The notes: generated by a model not told the origin, from the sequence alone. Counted from the first letter of the stretch, positions 1 to 13,769 are shown. The stretch is 64,000 bases of DNA from Sipunculus nudus (GCA_026874595.1 CM049312.1:70528929-70592928), one strand, 5' to 3'. Numbers and translations are program-made.

Positions 1-95
1 TTGAAAGATAAAAAGCAAAATACCAATTTTCGATGCGGGGGATTTAAATTGACGCGGGCGGCGTCTGAGAACCACACCTTAATTTTTCTTGCTTT
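1..95. repeat. Dispersed repeat, copy 1 (cut by window edge)
   Basis: The segment containing gatgcggggga...aaattga, then cgggcggcgtctgagaacc, recurs at about 41240-41470 and 52940-53190. In those copies the same sequence follows an upstream stretch with the words cactacataacaaagga and ttgaaaga. No coding capacity is seen. From 96 to 718 I see only AT-rich unique-looking sequence and no gene. Confidence 0.6.
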
Positions 96-718
96 TAAAC
101 ATATCAAAATAAAAAATGTTCTTTTAAGGAGTCTGGAAATCGATTCCACCAATATGTGTCAATACAGCTAAAGATCTTGCTGCAAGTGATTTTTTGGTGA
201 ATGACGGCTTTCATATTTATTAGATTTACGCCTATCCAGCTCTTCTGACTGGAGCTGGTGGTAAATCATTCTGCAAGTATTAAGGACCTTTTCCGATGAC
301 TGAAATAAACAATAGCCATCGGACTTTATATTGTATATGTGCGCGAACAGAGAGCCAGAGCAGGTCTATGCGTCATCTGCTGTCGCTTCCATAGTAACAC
401 CTTTTACCAACTGTTCGACAATATTTTGCTCACGATTAATCTTATATAATTCAACATTCGGCAATTTTGCATTGACAGCGTTACAATAATAAAGGTGGCA
501 TATTACATTTTATATATTGTGAATGTTTACTATTTGTTCTGTCTGAGGCTTGTTGTTACAATAACCCTTTAGAGAGGGGTATTTATTTAATATCAAGCCA
601 GTTTTTATTTTAAATTGATTGTGGATAAAATATTAATCTTTATGCTACAAGAATTGCAAAAAATGTTAGGCACTGGCAAATAATAAATGTCAGTTTTGGA
701 TAATATCTATCATATTAA

Positions 719-1640
719 TTGCTCAGCTGACTGAAAGTCATCTGAGCTATAGTGATTGGTCTTTGTCCTTCGTCCTGACGTCCGGCAGGGCACAAATCGT
801 AACCATAAGACTTCGAAACTTCTAACTTGACACCCTTAAATGTCCATGAAAAATCCCCTTTGGAATCTAAATATTAGGTCACTTCAGCTTATATTCTATG
901 GATAACGAGGTTGTTTACACCTCATTCCGTCCGGCCGTCCACCATTAGCAGGGCACAAATTTTGACTGAAAGTCATACAATCATGAACCTGTACAGCCAT
1001 GGTCTCCCACAAAAGTTCTTTTTGAATATCCGAAATTAGGTCACTGTGACGGATATTCTTCAAGTTGCGGAGCCTGTTTGATCCGCCAGAATAATTAAAA
1101 AACAAACAAAGGGCTCAAGAACAGCTACATGAAATGTCATGACATTTGGTATGCTTATAGAACTAAAGGATCATCAGCTTGTATACATGAATGGTAGCGC
1201 CATTTACATTATCCTATTTTTTACGATTTTTTACATCTTTTAGGGGTAGCCTGTCTGTTAACATGGCACAAAATGTAACTCAAAACACAGAATTATGATA
1301 CTGCGCAGCAATGGAGTCCCGCAAAAGTTCACCTTAGAAAACTGAAATTATGACCAATTTACTCATATTATCCACTTTTACCTGTAGGTTGTATTTTGAG
1401 AATGCAAAATTACATCAATTGTGTCTGGAGTCAGTTTCTCACTGTGCACGGTTCCATACATAGGTAGTTGTCTAAACTTCGATGTGCTTCAAGGCACAAC
1501 TCGCAATAATTGAAACTTCTGATATAACGAGGGAGGTCCTGGAAAAAAAATCTCCTTGGCAATCTTAAATTAGGTCACAGTGACTTATTTTCTGCAAAAT
1601 TTTACTGCGTGTAAGCCAACAAAATCATATTAATTATATT
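719..1640 (-). mobile_element. Hairpin-ended repeat, family F1, reverse orientation, multi-module
   Basis: It begins with a terminal hairpin (GCTCAGCTGACT / AGTCATCTGAGC), then CTATAGT at 747-753, then a tcctgacgtccgg tract. The body holds about three degenerate modules, each with the words 'gcagggcacaaat', 'tcccacaaaagtt' and 'gaaattaggtcactgtgac'. The reverse complement of the same body occurs at 2160-3656 and 60170-60617. No transposase ORF is present, so it is probably non-autonomous. 1641-1964 is anonymous. Confidence 0.65.
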
Positions 1641-2159
1641 AAGTATTAAAACCAGAAGCAAATGTATTGTCATGACTAGTATTATCATCCCTGGTGCTGA
1701 ATCTCGAATATCTTGCACCTAGTGACCCCTACCCATTATCTACCTCCACATCCGTAATTATGTCACCATGATCTCATATGGATTAATTTATAGGTTTCTG
1801 TACAGCGTCCTTAGGACAAACAGTACCAAACATATAGATGCATCTAGTATCACACTAAAGCCAATATACCAACTAGTCAATCAGTGTCATCACCCGTGGA
1901 TCACTTGTTAAATCACTGAACAGCTGAGCCAATGATTTTTATACTCTGGGAAATAGGATATGAAAATATAGACAGGCTACATAAAACTTCCGTATACTAT
2001 GGTATCGAACTCTGCATAAGCCGTGAAATTAGTTTCTCTTGCATAATATACAATAACGAATAAAATAACAGTTATTTTAGATTTCCATCATGTGTAATAA
2101 CACGCCTTTTGATGCTCAAAGAAATAATTGAAAACTGTTTACTTGAACGTTCTACAAGT

Positions 2160-3656
2160 GACCTAATGGCCTTGAGGCCAAGCTAATTGACTGGTAGGTA
2201 TTGGCTTGTGTGATACTAGATTAATTCATGGTTTGGATTTATGTCTGAGCTCACATAATATGGATAACAAAAAGAGCTAATTCATGTTTCCAAGACGATT
2301 TCATATTGACCTCCCTTGATTTTTAGTTTGACGTTTTAAGGTCACGCAGTTACGGTGGGTGCCCTGATAACAGGACCATTTGAAGGTCTCAACAATAGAG
2401 AAAAGGTGCGTAAACATCGAAAATATAGAGGTGCGCCACAACTCTGCAGGAACTGATAAACACTCCACGATAAAACAACATGCAAAGAAACATGGCGATC
2501 AAGCGTTAGTTAATACAGTCACTCGAGCTTTTGTTTCCATTTTTTAATTATTCTAGGGGGAACTTGCCAGCCCCATAGCCCATAGTATAACGGTAAGGTG
2601 CACCTTTTTTTAGGTTTTCAATGAAGTTTTTTAATTACCTCACGGTAAGCCCAATTAGAAGTTTCTAGATTAAGCAAGCCCCATAGCTCAGAGGATATAG
2701 GTAACAGAGACCGAATTTTAGGTTTTCAAATAGACTTTCAAGGCTTCCCTGGATATCAAGACAAAAGATTCTAGATCAAAAGTGACAAATTGTGTCCTGT
2801 GAAAAATGACCGTTTCATTTGAAGGTCTGAAATAAAATAAATTAACAAAGATGCGTAAACAAATCGAAAAATACAGGTGGCGCCACCATTCTTGAGAAAC
2901 TGATGAAACACTCCAAGATCAATATGCAAGCAAAGCATCATAGCGATCAAGCATTAGTTATTCAGAAACTTGAGCTTTCGTATGAAATTTTCAATTATAC
3001 TTAGGGGGTATTTACGAGTCCTCTAGTTCGGTGGAAGATTCTTGGTCTAACAATGACAATATCTTCATTTTTATTTCAGAAAAAAAGAGTAAAAAATGCG
3101 TGAACAATCGAAAATTTACAGGTTGAGCCTCCAATCTGCGTAACTGATGAAACATTCCACAATCAATATGTATGCAAATAATCATGTATCACTGCATCAG
3201 TGATTAAGATACTCTTGATTCAGAGCTCTTGTTTAAAATGTTTAATTAGAAAAATACAGGTGTCAAATGTAAAAAAATACAGGTGTCGCCATCAGTTTGC
3301 AGGACCTGATGAAATCGACCAAGTTCAGTACGTATGATAAGAATCAACGCGATCGATGCGTTAGTTATTCAAATAATGCAGCTTTTGTATGTTTTTTTTA
3401 AAAATTATACTGGGGGTACGCACGGCCCCCATAGATCGGAGGATATGAGAAACAAAGACCTAATTTCAGGTTGCCAAGAAGATTATTTATCGTCCTTTCC
3501 TGAATATTTAGTGAGAAGTTTCTAGGTTCAGCATTTACGATTTAAGGCTTGCTAACGCAGGGACGAACGGACGGCCGGTCAACCAAATGGCTAGACGTGG
3601 ACGACGGACAATGACCCATTGCTATTGCTCAATTGACTTTCAGTCAGCTGAGCTCA
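2160..3656 (+). mobile_element. F1 hairpin-ended repeat with about four tandem modules, inserted in block A
   Basis: Sequence present in block A but missing at the equivalent point of block B (near 13950), so it was probably inserted after the duplication. Modules near 2400, 2820, 3060 and 3260 each repeat 'gtaaacaatcgaaaa', 'acaggtggcgccacc'-like, 'actgatgaaacactcca' and 'gatcaagcgttagtta'. It ends with ggacggccgg-type sequence and the terminal hairpin ACTTTCAGTCAGCTGAGCT at about 3637-3655. It has no ORF of its own beyond short chance frames. Confidence 0.7.
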
Positions 3657-4271
3657 AAATGGATCATTATCGATTTTCCTATTCTCCCTTCAACCATATA
3701 TGTTTGGCCAAAAATATAGCAATGGAATGACCGAATGATTTTGATTAATTTATAGTCTGACTTTGTAATAGTCAACTGCGTCTAATTAAACCAATTAATT
3801 TCTTTTAAAATAATAACATTACATCCAAATTCTGAACAGAGGTTGGTGTCATTCCAACATTTTCACGAATATTGGATCAGATTCCACGACTTGTAAACAA
3901 ATGCGCTTAAACCATTTTTGTCATTTAGCTCTCTAAATGTTTCATGTTATTGTCATTTTTGTGCCGTTGTGCCAAATTGATTTCCTCTACTTTTCAAAAA
4001 TGCAAAAAAAAAGTCTAAAGGCCAGTCGACAGAAATAATAATGTACGCCAGTCACGCAAGTGTATCATGTGATTTGGGTTTGGTTGATAAAAATAAAAGA
4101 TCCATCAGTATGACAATATGTATGTTCAAATATTTGCTTATATTTTTTAACGATACACACTTAAAAAAAACATTTATTGATCAACAATAAATCCACGATG
4201 CACGAATAAAATAGTCAGTTTCCTAGACTTCAAACACCTGCAGACGCCATATTGTGAAGGAAGTTGGAAAT

Positions 4272-6859
4272 ATGTTCCCCCGAAAATCACTAATTTTAGC
4301 CTGTTGTCTTGTTGGTAAGTAACTCCGTTTGTAAGCATTACAACACGAGGAATACTAAAAACGGATTTGTTATATTCGCCTGACTGCATTATTTAATATA
4401 ATGTTAACCTTTATGTAAGTTATGGAAAGGAAACTGGGAATGTTTATAAATACGTATAATGCGTGTAGCAGTGCCTCTTGCCATTTAAGTCATCATTTCC
4501 GTGGACTGATGTCAGCTCAAAGCGGTTGCTAATGACGGAAGATATAAAGATATATACCTGTATGTTCTTTATAATCCCTGGCAATTTGATTGGCTTGCAA
4601 ATCTGCCACCTAAAGGTAAATAATAGCAAAACACTATCATATAAACATACAAATGGTTTATGAATGATCTTCATGGAATATATCTATGTGCGGATGTTTA
4701 CATTTAAGGTTCCCTCACTAAGGGATCTAACGATTTGACGGGAAACTGCAAGGGTGCATATCATGGAGAGAACCTTCGACTTTTGTTGGGTTTGTTTTCA
4801 TTAGTAGAAACTTCTCCCGATTCAGAATGTGGTAAGTGTGTTTTCCGTGGTGTTACCTGGTGTTAATTTATCTGATTATATGACAAGGTTTAACAATGAT
4901 CGCGTTCCTCTGAACTGTTTAGTTTACTCAGAGGACTGCCGAGGTGCGGAGGGGGTTTAAATGAAAATTTGGTAAATGTATCAGTGTTGGGATTCTGAGT
5001 AACATTGCTTTCTAATACTGAACTTTAATAGTATCTTCTTTTTTTCAAGTAGCGTTTATAAACTAATATGTAAATAGATGGAATACCATGGCCGACGGGA
5101 GAACAACACAAACCCCCTACCAGAGAAGTACCTTTTGCCACTGTTATGTATCCAAGGTCTATTGACACTTATTTGTTTAAATAAATATCCCTTATAGAAT
5201 GGTCTTAGCATATGGTATACGGAACATTCGAGACAAGAATGTAAAAGGACCCGCTTGAAAAAGCGGGTGTCCTATAGTATTCACCAAGGCCGTCTGTGTC
5301 TGCCTGTCCGTTAACAAATTATTTTCGGGAATTATATACGGTCCACAACGAAAGCCAGAAGTCTATTGATTTTGGGGTCATGAGGTCAAAGTCAACGTTC
5401 ACATTACCTAATTTTTTCAAAAAGTTGTGGATGCATTTTTGCCAAAACCTTTCATCCGAAACCATCCATCTTACACAAATATCTCCCATGCTTATAGGGG
5501 AAGAAAGCATTGATCCTGGGATTACAGGATCAAAGATAAAGGTTGCAAAAGTAATCTGCCCAACAATTCACTTCTGGATGATAATATCCAGTTGACTCAT
5601 TGACTTGTAAACTTTACTTGTTATATTGTCCACTACAGAAGCAACTATTCTGTTGATTTTGGGGTCATGAGATCAAAGGTCAAGGTCACAGGACTTACTT
5701 CTTTAAAACGATTGTGGATGCATTTTAAACTTTACTCTTCATCCCAATCTTCTATCTTGCACATATAGCTCATCTGTTAATAGGAGAAGAAACCTATCGA
5801 TTTAGCGAATTCAAGATTAAAGGTCACAGGTTCCATCGGTCCGGAAAAATTATTGTAAGGATGATAATTTCAGTTGGGTTTGATATATGATTTGGTATTG
5901 GTTTGATATAGGTTTTTTTATCACAAGATCAAAGGTCACAGGTCATAGGACCATCCAACTGCCTCATATGCTGAGAAGACTTAAATTATTACGTCATATA
6001 CCACGCCGCCCCACTGGATGTCTATGGGCCTTTCGATGGGCCTTTTGTGACCTGTTAATAATGTAGTTTTATTTGTTATCTTCTTTCAGGATGCCGTCCA
6101 AATTTCGGTCAGCTATTCACACCTAACAGAAATGACACCCATAATGTATCCTCATGCTATCAGCTGTTCCCTGAAGTACTTGTCAGAGTTGACCAGGGGC
6201 ACGCTTTATGTAATAAATTAGGGAGTCACCTAGTGGACATTCAGAGTGAGGCAGAAAACAACCACCTGAAACAGATCATACTCAACAAGGTTCCTAAAGG
6301 TATGTACTAAAAATGTAAAACAAGTCTGATCTCATCATGCCCGTCCTTGTAGTAGGTTGATTACAGTTTCAGAAAACTTTGTATATGATAATGATGTTTA
6401 CGATCCCTTAACCACCATCAAGAGGGATATATATATTATTAAAGATTAGTAAATATATATTTTGGCCTCGTGCAAATTGGCCATTGTATGACACAATTCA
6501 GTTGAATAAGTTGGCATTTATCTATATTATGACCTGCTTTAATAAATATATATTCAATTCAATCAGTGGCAATTAGGAATGGTACTAGATCCTGGGTAGT
6601 TACATTTGATAAAGTACATCTGATTTAAGCAAACAGAAAGAACTGGAATGCTTACTGGACATCAGGACAGATGATCAATCTTCAATGGACCTGGACGTCA
6701 ACAGGAAAATACTTTGGCGACACCTTTTGGGCACCAGAAGAACCAGATACACTCGGCGGTTATTTAGTGTTGGACCCATATGCGAGTGGCTGGAGAGATT
6801 TATATAATTTGCAGTCATTTTCTGTTCTTTGTGAACAGGACGCTGTATGTAAAAACTGA
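4272..6859 (+). CDS. Secreted C-type-lectin-domain protein, four exons, 201 aa
   Basis: Exons 4272-4314, 4709-4831, 6090-6299 and 6630-6859 join in frame (606 nt including TGA). Every intron is GT-AG and phase 1. Residues 1-20 form a signal peptide (MFPRKSLILACCLVG...). Residues 21-57 are a short N-terminal stretch with Cys28, Cys55 and Cys57. A C-type lectin fold follows: SSCYQLF at 76-82, then CNKLGSHLVDIQSEAEN at 96-112 (the usual C..LG..L..I.s..E), WTWTSTGK at 145-152, FWAPEEPD at 159-166, SGWRDL at 179-184 and FSVLCE at 189-194. EPD stands where calcium- and sugar-binding lectins have EPN or QPD, and WRD replaces WND. Both cysteines of the usual inner disulfide are absent. N-glycosylation sites are N70 and N74. 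The product is probably a secreted recognition protein; the ligand is unknown. The exon 2 acceptor at 4708 was chosen because it alone keeps the frame. Confidence 0.85.
5246..5960 (+). mobile_element. F2 hairpin-ended repeat inside lectin intron 3 (block A)
   Basis: The left end is a hairpin, AGGACCCGCTTG...AGCGGGTGTCCT, followed at once by ATAGT and cgtctgtgtctgcctgtcc. The body has repeated words of the type 'attgattttggggtcatga', 'gatcaaaggtcaaggtcaca' and 'tgtggatgcatttt', in about three modules. The counterpart in block B (15530-15960) is shorter, so the insertion predates the duplication and lost or gained modules later. It lies in the intron between lectin exons 2 and 3. Confidence 0.65.
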
Positions 6860-6912
6860 TAATAAGCCTCCTATATCAACTATGTATTGAAGAAAGATCT
6901 TGCTTTAACAGA

Positions 6913-6918
6913 AATAAA
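6913..6918 (+). promoter_or_regulatory. Polyadenylation signal of lectin gene A
   Basis: AATAAA 54 bases past the stop codon, in a context (agaaataaactt) kept in the pseudogene copy at 17124-17129. Confidence 0.6.
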
Positions 6919-8882
6919 CTTAATTGAAAGACCAAATATTGGATGTGAGTTTGTTTCAGCTGAGTCAGAGTTGAAAATATCAAAATATGAAAACATATGA
7001 AGAAATGCTTGTTAAAGAAGAAACCGTTATGCGTTGGTCACTTTTTCGGGTATAGGAGTGTTGTAAACCTTTTTAACTGTCCGCGTTGGAAAAGGACATT
7101 TATCACGTATTCGAGGTCTTGACCTGCCGAAAGTCTCCATTTATTATTTTAGAATCATATTCTGCACTTCCGGTTAAAAAAATTGTGGAATAATCTTAAC
7201 AGGCTCAAGCCAAACCTATGCTGTTATGTGCTTCTGAAAAATGTATGCTACTGAATGAGATTTTCATGAGTTTCCAACGCCCTTTTTAGAAAAAAACATA
7301 GGTAAGTAATCCTGTTTATCATTCCCAAGTTGTTTCCTAAAGCTTTTTACAAAGGACGAGAGGACTATAGCTGCTGTTTCATCCACGTCAAAATGCTAAA
7401 ATCACTTTATAAAGTGTAAGAATATGTTATGGTTAGAAAAGTCCCTTTTCGTGTATGTGGAAAAATGTGTCTCATATATCCAAGAAAGAAACACCTTCAT
7501 TACCCTGATTAAATATTGCTATTTTAATATGGTAATGAAACCTGGTCCATGCAAACAAGTATTATGATAATATGATAGTAACAAATAAATGAGTGTGGTA
7601 TTTATTCATATCATATAATTAATGCAAATACAGGTGTTCTTAGATATCTTTTTATTTTCTGCTGCGATCACGAAAATAAAAGCCTTGGGAACTAAAAAGC
7701 CACCACAGTGTACAACTCAAGTTCAGGATCGTAGGTTCCTTGTTAAATCTCCCGGGGGGGGGGGCTTATCTTTTCATCAGTAAACAGTAAATAATACAAA
7801 ACTTTCTTTACGAGAGGTCACAATGTTCAAATAGAGCAATTACTGAATGGGCCATTTGTACATATAACGGAATCCCTTACACGTGTTATCTATATCTTTA
7901 ATGTGTACAGCAAAACACACGGAGTACTAATAATTTTTTTATCGAATATATCATGTCACATTTTAAATCCTAGCTATTCCGTAATTTACTTTTTTTAGAC
8001 AGAAGAGGCTTATTTTCTTTAAAAAAAAATATAGACTATGTGGCATTCATTTGGCAAGCGTCTTTTATAAAAAAAATTACGATTACAAAATAATGAAACC
8101 TAACACCACCAAGGGAACAGTAGACCCAGACTCAGGCATCCAGTTGTACCTAAGCGCGCAAACAGAGGGGCAGCCAGACCATCATTCATCAATACCCGGC
8201 CCCTGTCACCCAAGGCTCCCTCCGAGTGGTTGTGTTATTATTTTTCAACGAATGAGACAAGTAGGTTGTATAAAGATGCACAAAATAGTCAAAGAGGCAA
8301 ATTGATAACAAAAATTGAAAATCTAGAAGTTATTTTAATCTAAATTATATCTTCTGACGACAATTTAAGGTCGTTAACTGAAAATATATTTTTTTTTAAT
8401 TTTCTGCTCAAGAAAATCGAATGCCTTTTCTTATATGCAATATTTATCTTATAACCCCATGCAGCATAAACTTTCATGAATGTTCAATTCAAATTTACAA
8501 ACACATTTAATAAAAATATATACATATATGAATATAATGACATATTTTCTTTAACAATTTGATCAAGTGGAAGAATATGCATTAACCTCTGTGTTTCGGG
8601 ATGACAACATTTAATGTCTTCTCTAAATAATGAGGTAATACTTATTTGACAAAAATATATATTATAATTGTTCTAGAGGCTACGGAATGTTGGTGGCAAG
8701 TAGTAAGGTGAAAACAAACATATGTATTTCTATGTAAATATGTTTTTTTATTATCTGTAATTAAAAAAAAAGAAATGTGGTTAAAGCAAATTTTGCCTAT
8801 ATAACAATCAATGAACCGGGTTAGCCGGCTGCATGTGTGCGTCGATAATATGATTTATTAATTGATAAAGACATAGGCGATG

Positions 8883-9118
8883 CTGGAACTTCTGAAACCT
8901 TATAAGCAAAAGTGCTAAGCGTTGTGACGAAACAGGAAATAGGTCATGTGATTAAGATCATTAAAAGTTGCTTAGTGTCCATTAACTATCTATTTATATT
9001 CTGGAACATCTGAAACCTTACAAGCAAAAGTGCTAAGCGTTGTGACGAAACAGGAAAAAGGTTATATGATTAAGATCATTAAAAGTGGCTTAGTGTCCAG
9101 TAAACTATCTATTTATAT
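8883..9118. repeat. 118-bp tandem duplication, two copies
   Basis: Two near-identical units begin ctggaacttctgaaacctta (8883) and ctggaacatctgaaacctta (9001). Block B has a single diverged unit near 20430-20540, so the duplication happened in block A only. From 6919 to 8882 I see no gene, only AT-rich flank of the lectin gene. Confidence 0.8.
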
Positions 9119-10000
9119 TTGCCATAAATATTAACACATTCAAGAAGTGTTACATGTTAACAAAATGTAGTTTAGATGCACATCAGTTTATTTTTTTGCC
9201 AGTCAATTAAAATCCCCAGAAACTCACTCTGTGAAAACCTAATATTTTTTTTTAATATTATGGTTACCAGTTGTATTGTGCGGGACTGTCTGCATCTGTA
9301 GCATTACTTAAAGCTGAAACCATCTTATTATACCACACATTTATCCAAGTTATGGCTTTTGGCGTCTTGTAACTGGCTGTTGTTAGGGTTGATACCCGAC
9401 ACCTGACAGTATCTGCATGTAACCAGCTAATAACCAGTTTGCACCTTTAGCCTGTACTTCCGAAAACGGGAGCAAATGACCACACTTTCTGTGCAGAAAT
9501 TCCTTGGCTACACTAAAATAAAAAAAGGAGATATAGCAATTGTTTTTTTTTCAATTACATTCATCAGGCTGTAACGTGGGTCTTATACACGGCAAATAGG
9601 TGTTAAGTTTTCAGTAACACTTACAAACATTACATACAAAATGTCAAATCCAATGAAAAAGAGAAAGACAACATACATTTATAACCTTTTGCAGGTAAAA
9701 CTAGATTGCCAGATATGAAGCATAACCCTGTAACCCATGTCTCCTTTTTCAAAAGTACACCTTCAAATTTTGACCAAGAAGATCAGGCTACAAGCACTTG
9801 GTTGGAACAAGTTATGTATTACCTTTGTGGGCAAAATATGTAGTTCTTGCAAAGTCACATGACTCGTAAATAACCAATATTTCAGCAGCTTTTAAGCTGA
9901 GAATCAATGTCAAGGTCAACAACTCAAAATATTTGGATGCCACAATGCGTATGTCAAGTTTGATGAAAATAATAAAGTAAGGAAGTGAATGGGGCAACAA

Positions 10001-10590
10001 TTTATTTTCTATATTCTGCAGATTCGATCCCAAGGTCAACAGTTTAACAACTCGGAAGAGAACTGGTAGAAATAAGTTTACCGCATAAAAATTAACATAT
10101 ACTCTCAAAATGAACATTTTAAGACTGGAAGTACAGGACTGTAAGCCTGATAGGTATATAGTCAGGGCATCTCTAAGATTGTGACCTCCAACAATATAAT
10201 TCAATTATTTCTTCCCCTATTGGTTATTGAACAGATTTGTGAAGTAATGGGTTTGGTATAATAGTTGGCTGTTATGAAAGTACCTTATCCTTTTTATTTA
10301 TTTTCTATATTCTGCAGATTCGATCTTAAGGTCAACAGTTAAAGAACTCGTAAGAGAACTGGTAGAAATAAGCTGACCTCGTAAAAATTAACATATACTC
10401 GCAAAATGAACATTTTAAGACTGGGAGTACAGGACGGTAAGCCTGATAGGTATATAGTCAGGGCATCTCTAAGATTGTGACCTCCAACAATATAATTCAA
10501 TTATTTCTTCCCCTATTGGTTATTGAACAGATTTGTGAAGTAATGGGTTTGGTATAATAGTTGGCTGTTTTGAAAGAACCTTATCCTGAG
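10001..10590. repeat. 296-bp tandem duplication, two copies
   Basis: Units start tttattttctatattctgca at 10001 and 10297 and are almost identical over about 290 bp (for example 'gcctgataggtatatagtca' in both). Block B carries one diverged unit (21480-21720). The near-identity implies a recent event in block A. Confidence 0.85.
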
Positions 10591-10885
10591 CCCTTGAATT
10601 TTATCCCATTGACCTGAATATAAAAAAAGGTTCCTCTAAAAATGGTAGAAAAGCCATGTTTGGAAAGGAAGGCGTAGGATGAAGATTTGGCTAAAAATGT
10701 GTCAGCAAGCTTATTCATGAAGGGGTCCATTGATCGTAACCTTTGACCTTATCACTTCCAAATCAACATTATTCTTAGACGGCTGGTAGTTGAGTCGCCT
10801 CCTTTATGATAGGAGGTGGAGGATTATGGCTCAAGTAAGCTATGGTGGAAAAAATGTGTTGATGTATTTCAAATGATGCTAAAAT

Positions 10886-13769
10886 GATTGATGATGGCAA
10901 AAAATAGCCAAAAAAAAGAGGAACCACCATAAGCTTACATACAAGGGGCATGTTCAATGATTCTGTAAAATCAAGTGTTGTCAGCTTTCGGAATTCTATT
11001 GAATATTCCAACCAGCGAACTTACAAGTTCTTGAGGAACAATTGACCCGCATAATAGGTTGTATATATTCCAAAGTGAATATTGCAGGTGATTTTGTCTG
11101 ACAAACTGTGGCCGTTTTATAGAGCATTTCCTTGAAATTATCTTCAGCAGTTCAATTCTGGTAAATCCAGACGGTTGGACTTCATCGAGCACTGTGCATA
11201 GGGGGCATGTAATGAGGTGTTCTCAATCTTCATGTACAGATCTTGCTCAACCAAGATGTGTGTGTATGCATGTATTAAGCTCAGCTTAATTCGGTTCTGG
11301 AGAGACTTTTATACTTTAGCCTGTAACTTTTGGGAGCTACCATTCAAATTGTAACCAGTCACTACCGGTATCCATGTCATCATGGTTTTTCTCATATTTT
11401 TTTATACAAAATGATATAAAAAACGATACTCGTAAAAAGGTTACATTCATGTTCATTCTCTGTTGTCAAGTGTTTTTATTTATTTATGTTATTTATTATT
11501 AAATTTGTTTTGTTGGGGGTAACCGCCTTTATTTTTGTTTAATGGTGGCTTACTTAAGTATAGGTACCTCTGCGGAATTCCATTCCGGTTTCGGACTACA
11601 TGACAGGGCAGTATCATTTAATATTCTTTTTTCAACTGCACTTGCGTGCGCTTGATGTGTAATCTTCCCCATTGCTGGGTCATACCACCGAGGAAACCCA
11701 GAAAGGCGCACTGTTATATGAGTGAAATACACCCACGGGGTACGGCTCACAGCAGCTCTGCCCTTCATTACTTATTTAATGAATATGCAAGTCAGTCACA
11801 CGGAGTTCATGGTTGAACAACATGAATAGGCCGTCCTCCCTGAAACTAGTACAGACAGTTTACATATAAACCAACGGAAAATCTGAATTAGCAAATAAAG
11901 GTTCCAGTTCCAACAAAAATATGAACCAATAGTAACCTAAATACATGTTAATATTAAATCTAGAATACTTACTATAGGTAAAATCCTTTCATTGGTTCTT
12001 TCAGTGAGAAAACTCTACCCTTATTAATACGCGTTTCAAACTAAACTGTTTCGCTCAAACAATTAGAGTGTAATATACATATTTTGGGCCAATGTTGTGA
12101 AATCTGTTGACCTTTTTTGTTGTGCAGTTTTATACATTCCGGGGTGTCTTGAGATTTATGTTGTTTGTTTCTAAAACCATGGTAACGGTTAATGTTTCAA
12201 TTTTTATTAAGATTTAAACGGCCAATATTATACTAAAAACAAAGGACAAGTTTTGTTTCTTCAACAATAAATTTCAAATTTGCGGAAATTCCATTTAACT
12301 ATTTTTCAATTAATACAGTACCCATTCAATACGTATCACAAATTAGTAAATTTCACGGATACAAACTTAACCTTGCACCACAAGAAGAATATGATGGCGC
12401 CACCTCTTGCACCAGGTGGCGCCAACGAGAACAAATACAAACGTTTCTTATGTGACCCCAGTTGTGTTTACAAATTTTGTAACAACATCAACAATTTTCA
12501 ACAGATTGTTAAGGCAACACAAGAAAAACACAGATGGCACCACCGCTAGCCCCAAGTGGGACCAATGAGAATGAATGCAAACGTTTCTCGTGTTATTCCA
12601 GTTTGCCGGTGGGAGGATGGCCGGGGGGATTTTTTAGATCCGTGACTCTCCAATGACAGTTACAGAGGTCTTGTTATTCTTCTTCTTCTTCTTATTCTTA
12701 TTATTAATATTATAATTATGATTGTTATTATAATGATTCTGCCACTTTTCATCCGATTTCATTGATACTCAAACAGGATATACCTCATTATGGCCCATAT
12801 CAATTGACCAAGTCTTAATGACCTTGACCTATTTTTTAGGTCGCAGGGGTCAAAAAGTGCAATTTGTTCACAAATTGTCAATATCCATTTCTCGGTATCC
12901 AAACTGTGCACAGAAAAAAAATTATGAAAAAAAAAAACATATCATATCTGATCTGTCATATCATATCTGTCGTATGACAGTTACACGAAGTCTAGTTATT
13001 CTCAATATTATCATGCCACTTTTTTCATCCGATTTCATTTAGGTTTAGATAGCATGTTCCCTACTATTGTCTAAAATAATTTGACAAAGTTCCATTGACC
13101 TTGACCTATTTTTCAGGGTCACTAGTAAAAATGTGCGATTTTTGTTCAGATTTTCAATGTCGATTTTCCTCTAAACTATAAGGGTACAGACAAATCGATG
13201 TAAATTCGCCTATAATAGCTGCTACCTTACGTTCCTGTGGTACCGCTTTGAATTCACTCATGCTGAACTATATGAGAAAGGTGAATCTTTTTTTTTACCA
13301 AGATATTGTCCATGGTAAACCTCATTAAAGTAGGTCGCCCTACCTGAACTCTAATTAACACCAAAAAAATTTGGATTTACAGAGTACCACATGGCATACG
13401 CCATTACTTAAGCTAATGATTGAACCACTTATTCCCAATTTAATATGAGCGGAGGCCAGCTCTGAAGGTTAGCGCTAATTGCCTTCAAGAAGACACTGCA
13501 AAGCGTGATTGGCAAGCTGTCTCGGTTTATTCTATGATCAGTAAGCTCTCACTCTCTATGCTGAGTAAATGACTTGTTAGAGACACAGCGTAAAGGGCTC
13601 CCCATTTTAAGGCGTTATGTTTTATTAATAGTTGAAGAAAATTATGGTGATAGATTTGTCAAAGAGAGACACACCATTAGGAAACACTTTAACTGATTTT
13701 TTTTTTATCAGAAAGCTTCTTACTTATAACAGACACAGCAGAGACAAACCAAATCGACAGGTTGAAGAG
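10886..13769. other. Spacer between duplicated blocks, no gene recognised
   Basis: No ORF here resembles a known protein. It contains two imperfect copies of a module with 'gatggcgccacc' and 'caaacgtttct' (about 12390 and 12530), a tct/tta-rich simple tract at 12665-12740, and two copies of a unit with 'aatgaccttgacctatttttt' (12780-12900 and 13030-13160). These look like decayed members of the same repeat families found elsewhere in the window. Confidence 0.55.

Larger units (their letters stand above)
1965..10885. repeat. Segmental duplication, block A (contains intact lectin gene)
   Basis: This block is repeated in direct orientation at 13770-21998. The left edge is shared through gacaggctacataaaac and agtttctcttgcataatat. 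Similarity can be followed through all four lectin exons, the introns, the 3' flank and the tggctcaa/tggctcac words near 10830 and 21920, and stops at the TA microsatellite after block B. Block A differs from B by a 1.5-kb repeat insertion (2160-3656) and by two local tandem duplications (118 bp and 296 bp). Non-exonic parts hold no other gene that I can recognise. Confidence 0.85.

Noticed and set aside
9812-10204. 130-codon minus-strand ORF in the lectin 3' flank
   Set aside because: It is not kept open in the second duplication block, overlaps the 296-bp tandem repeat and shows no domain.
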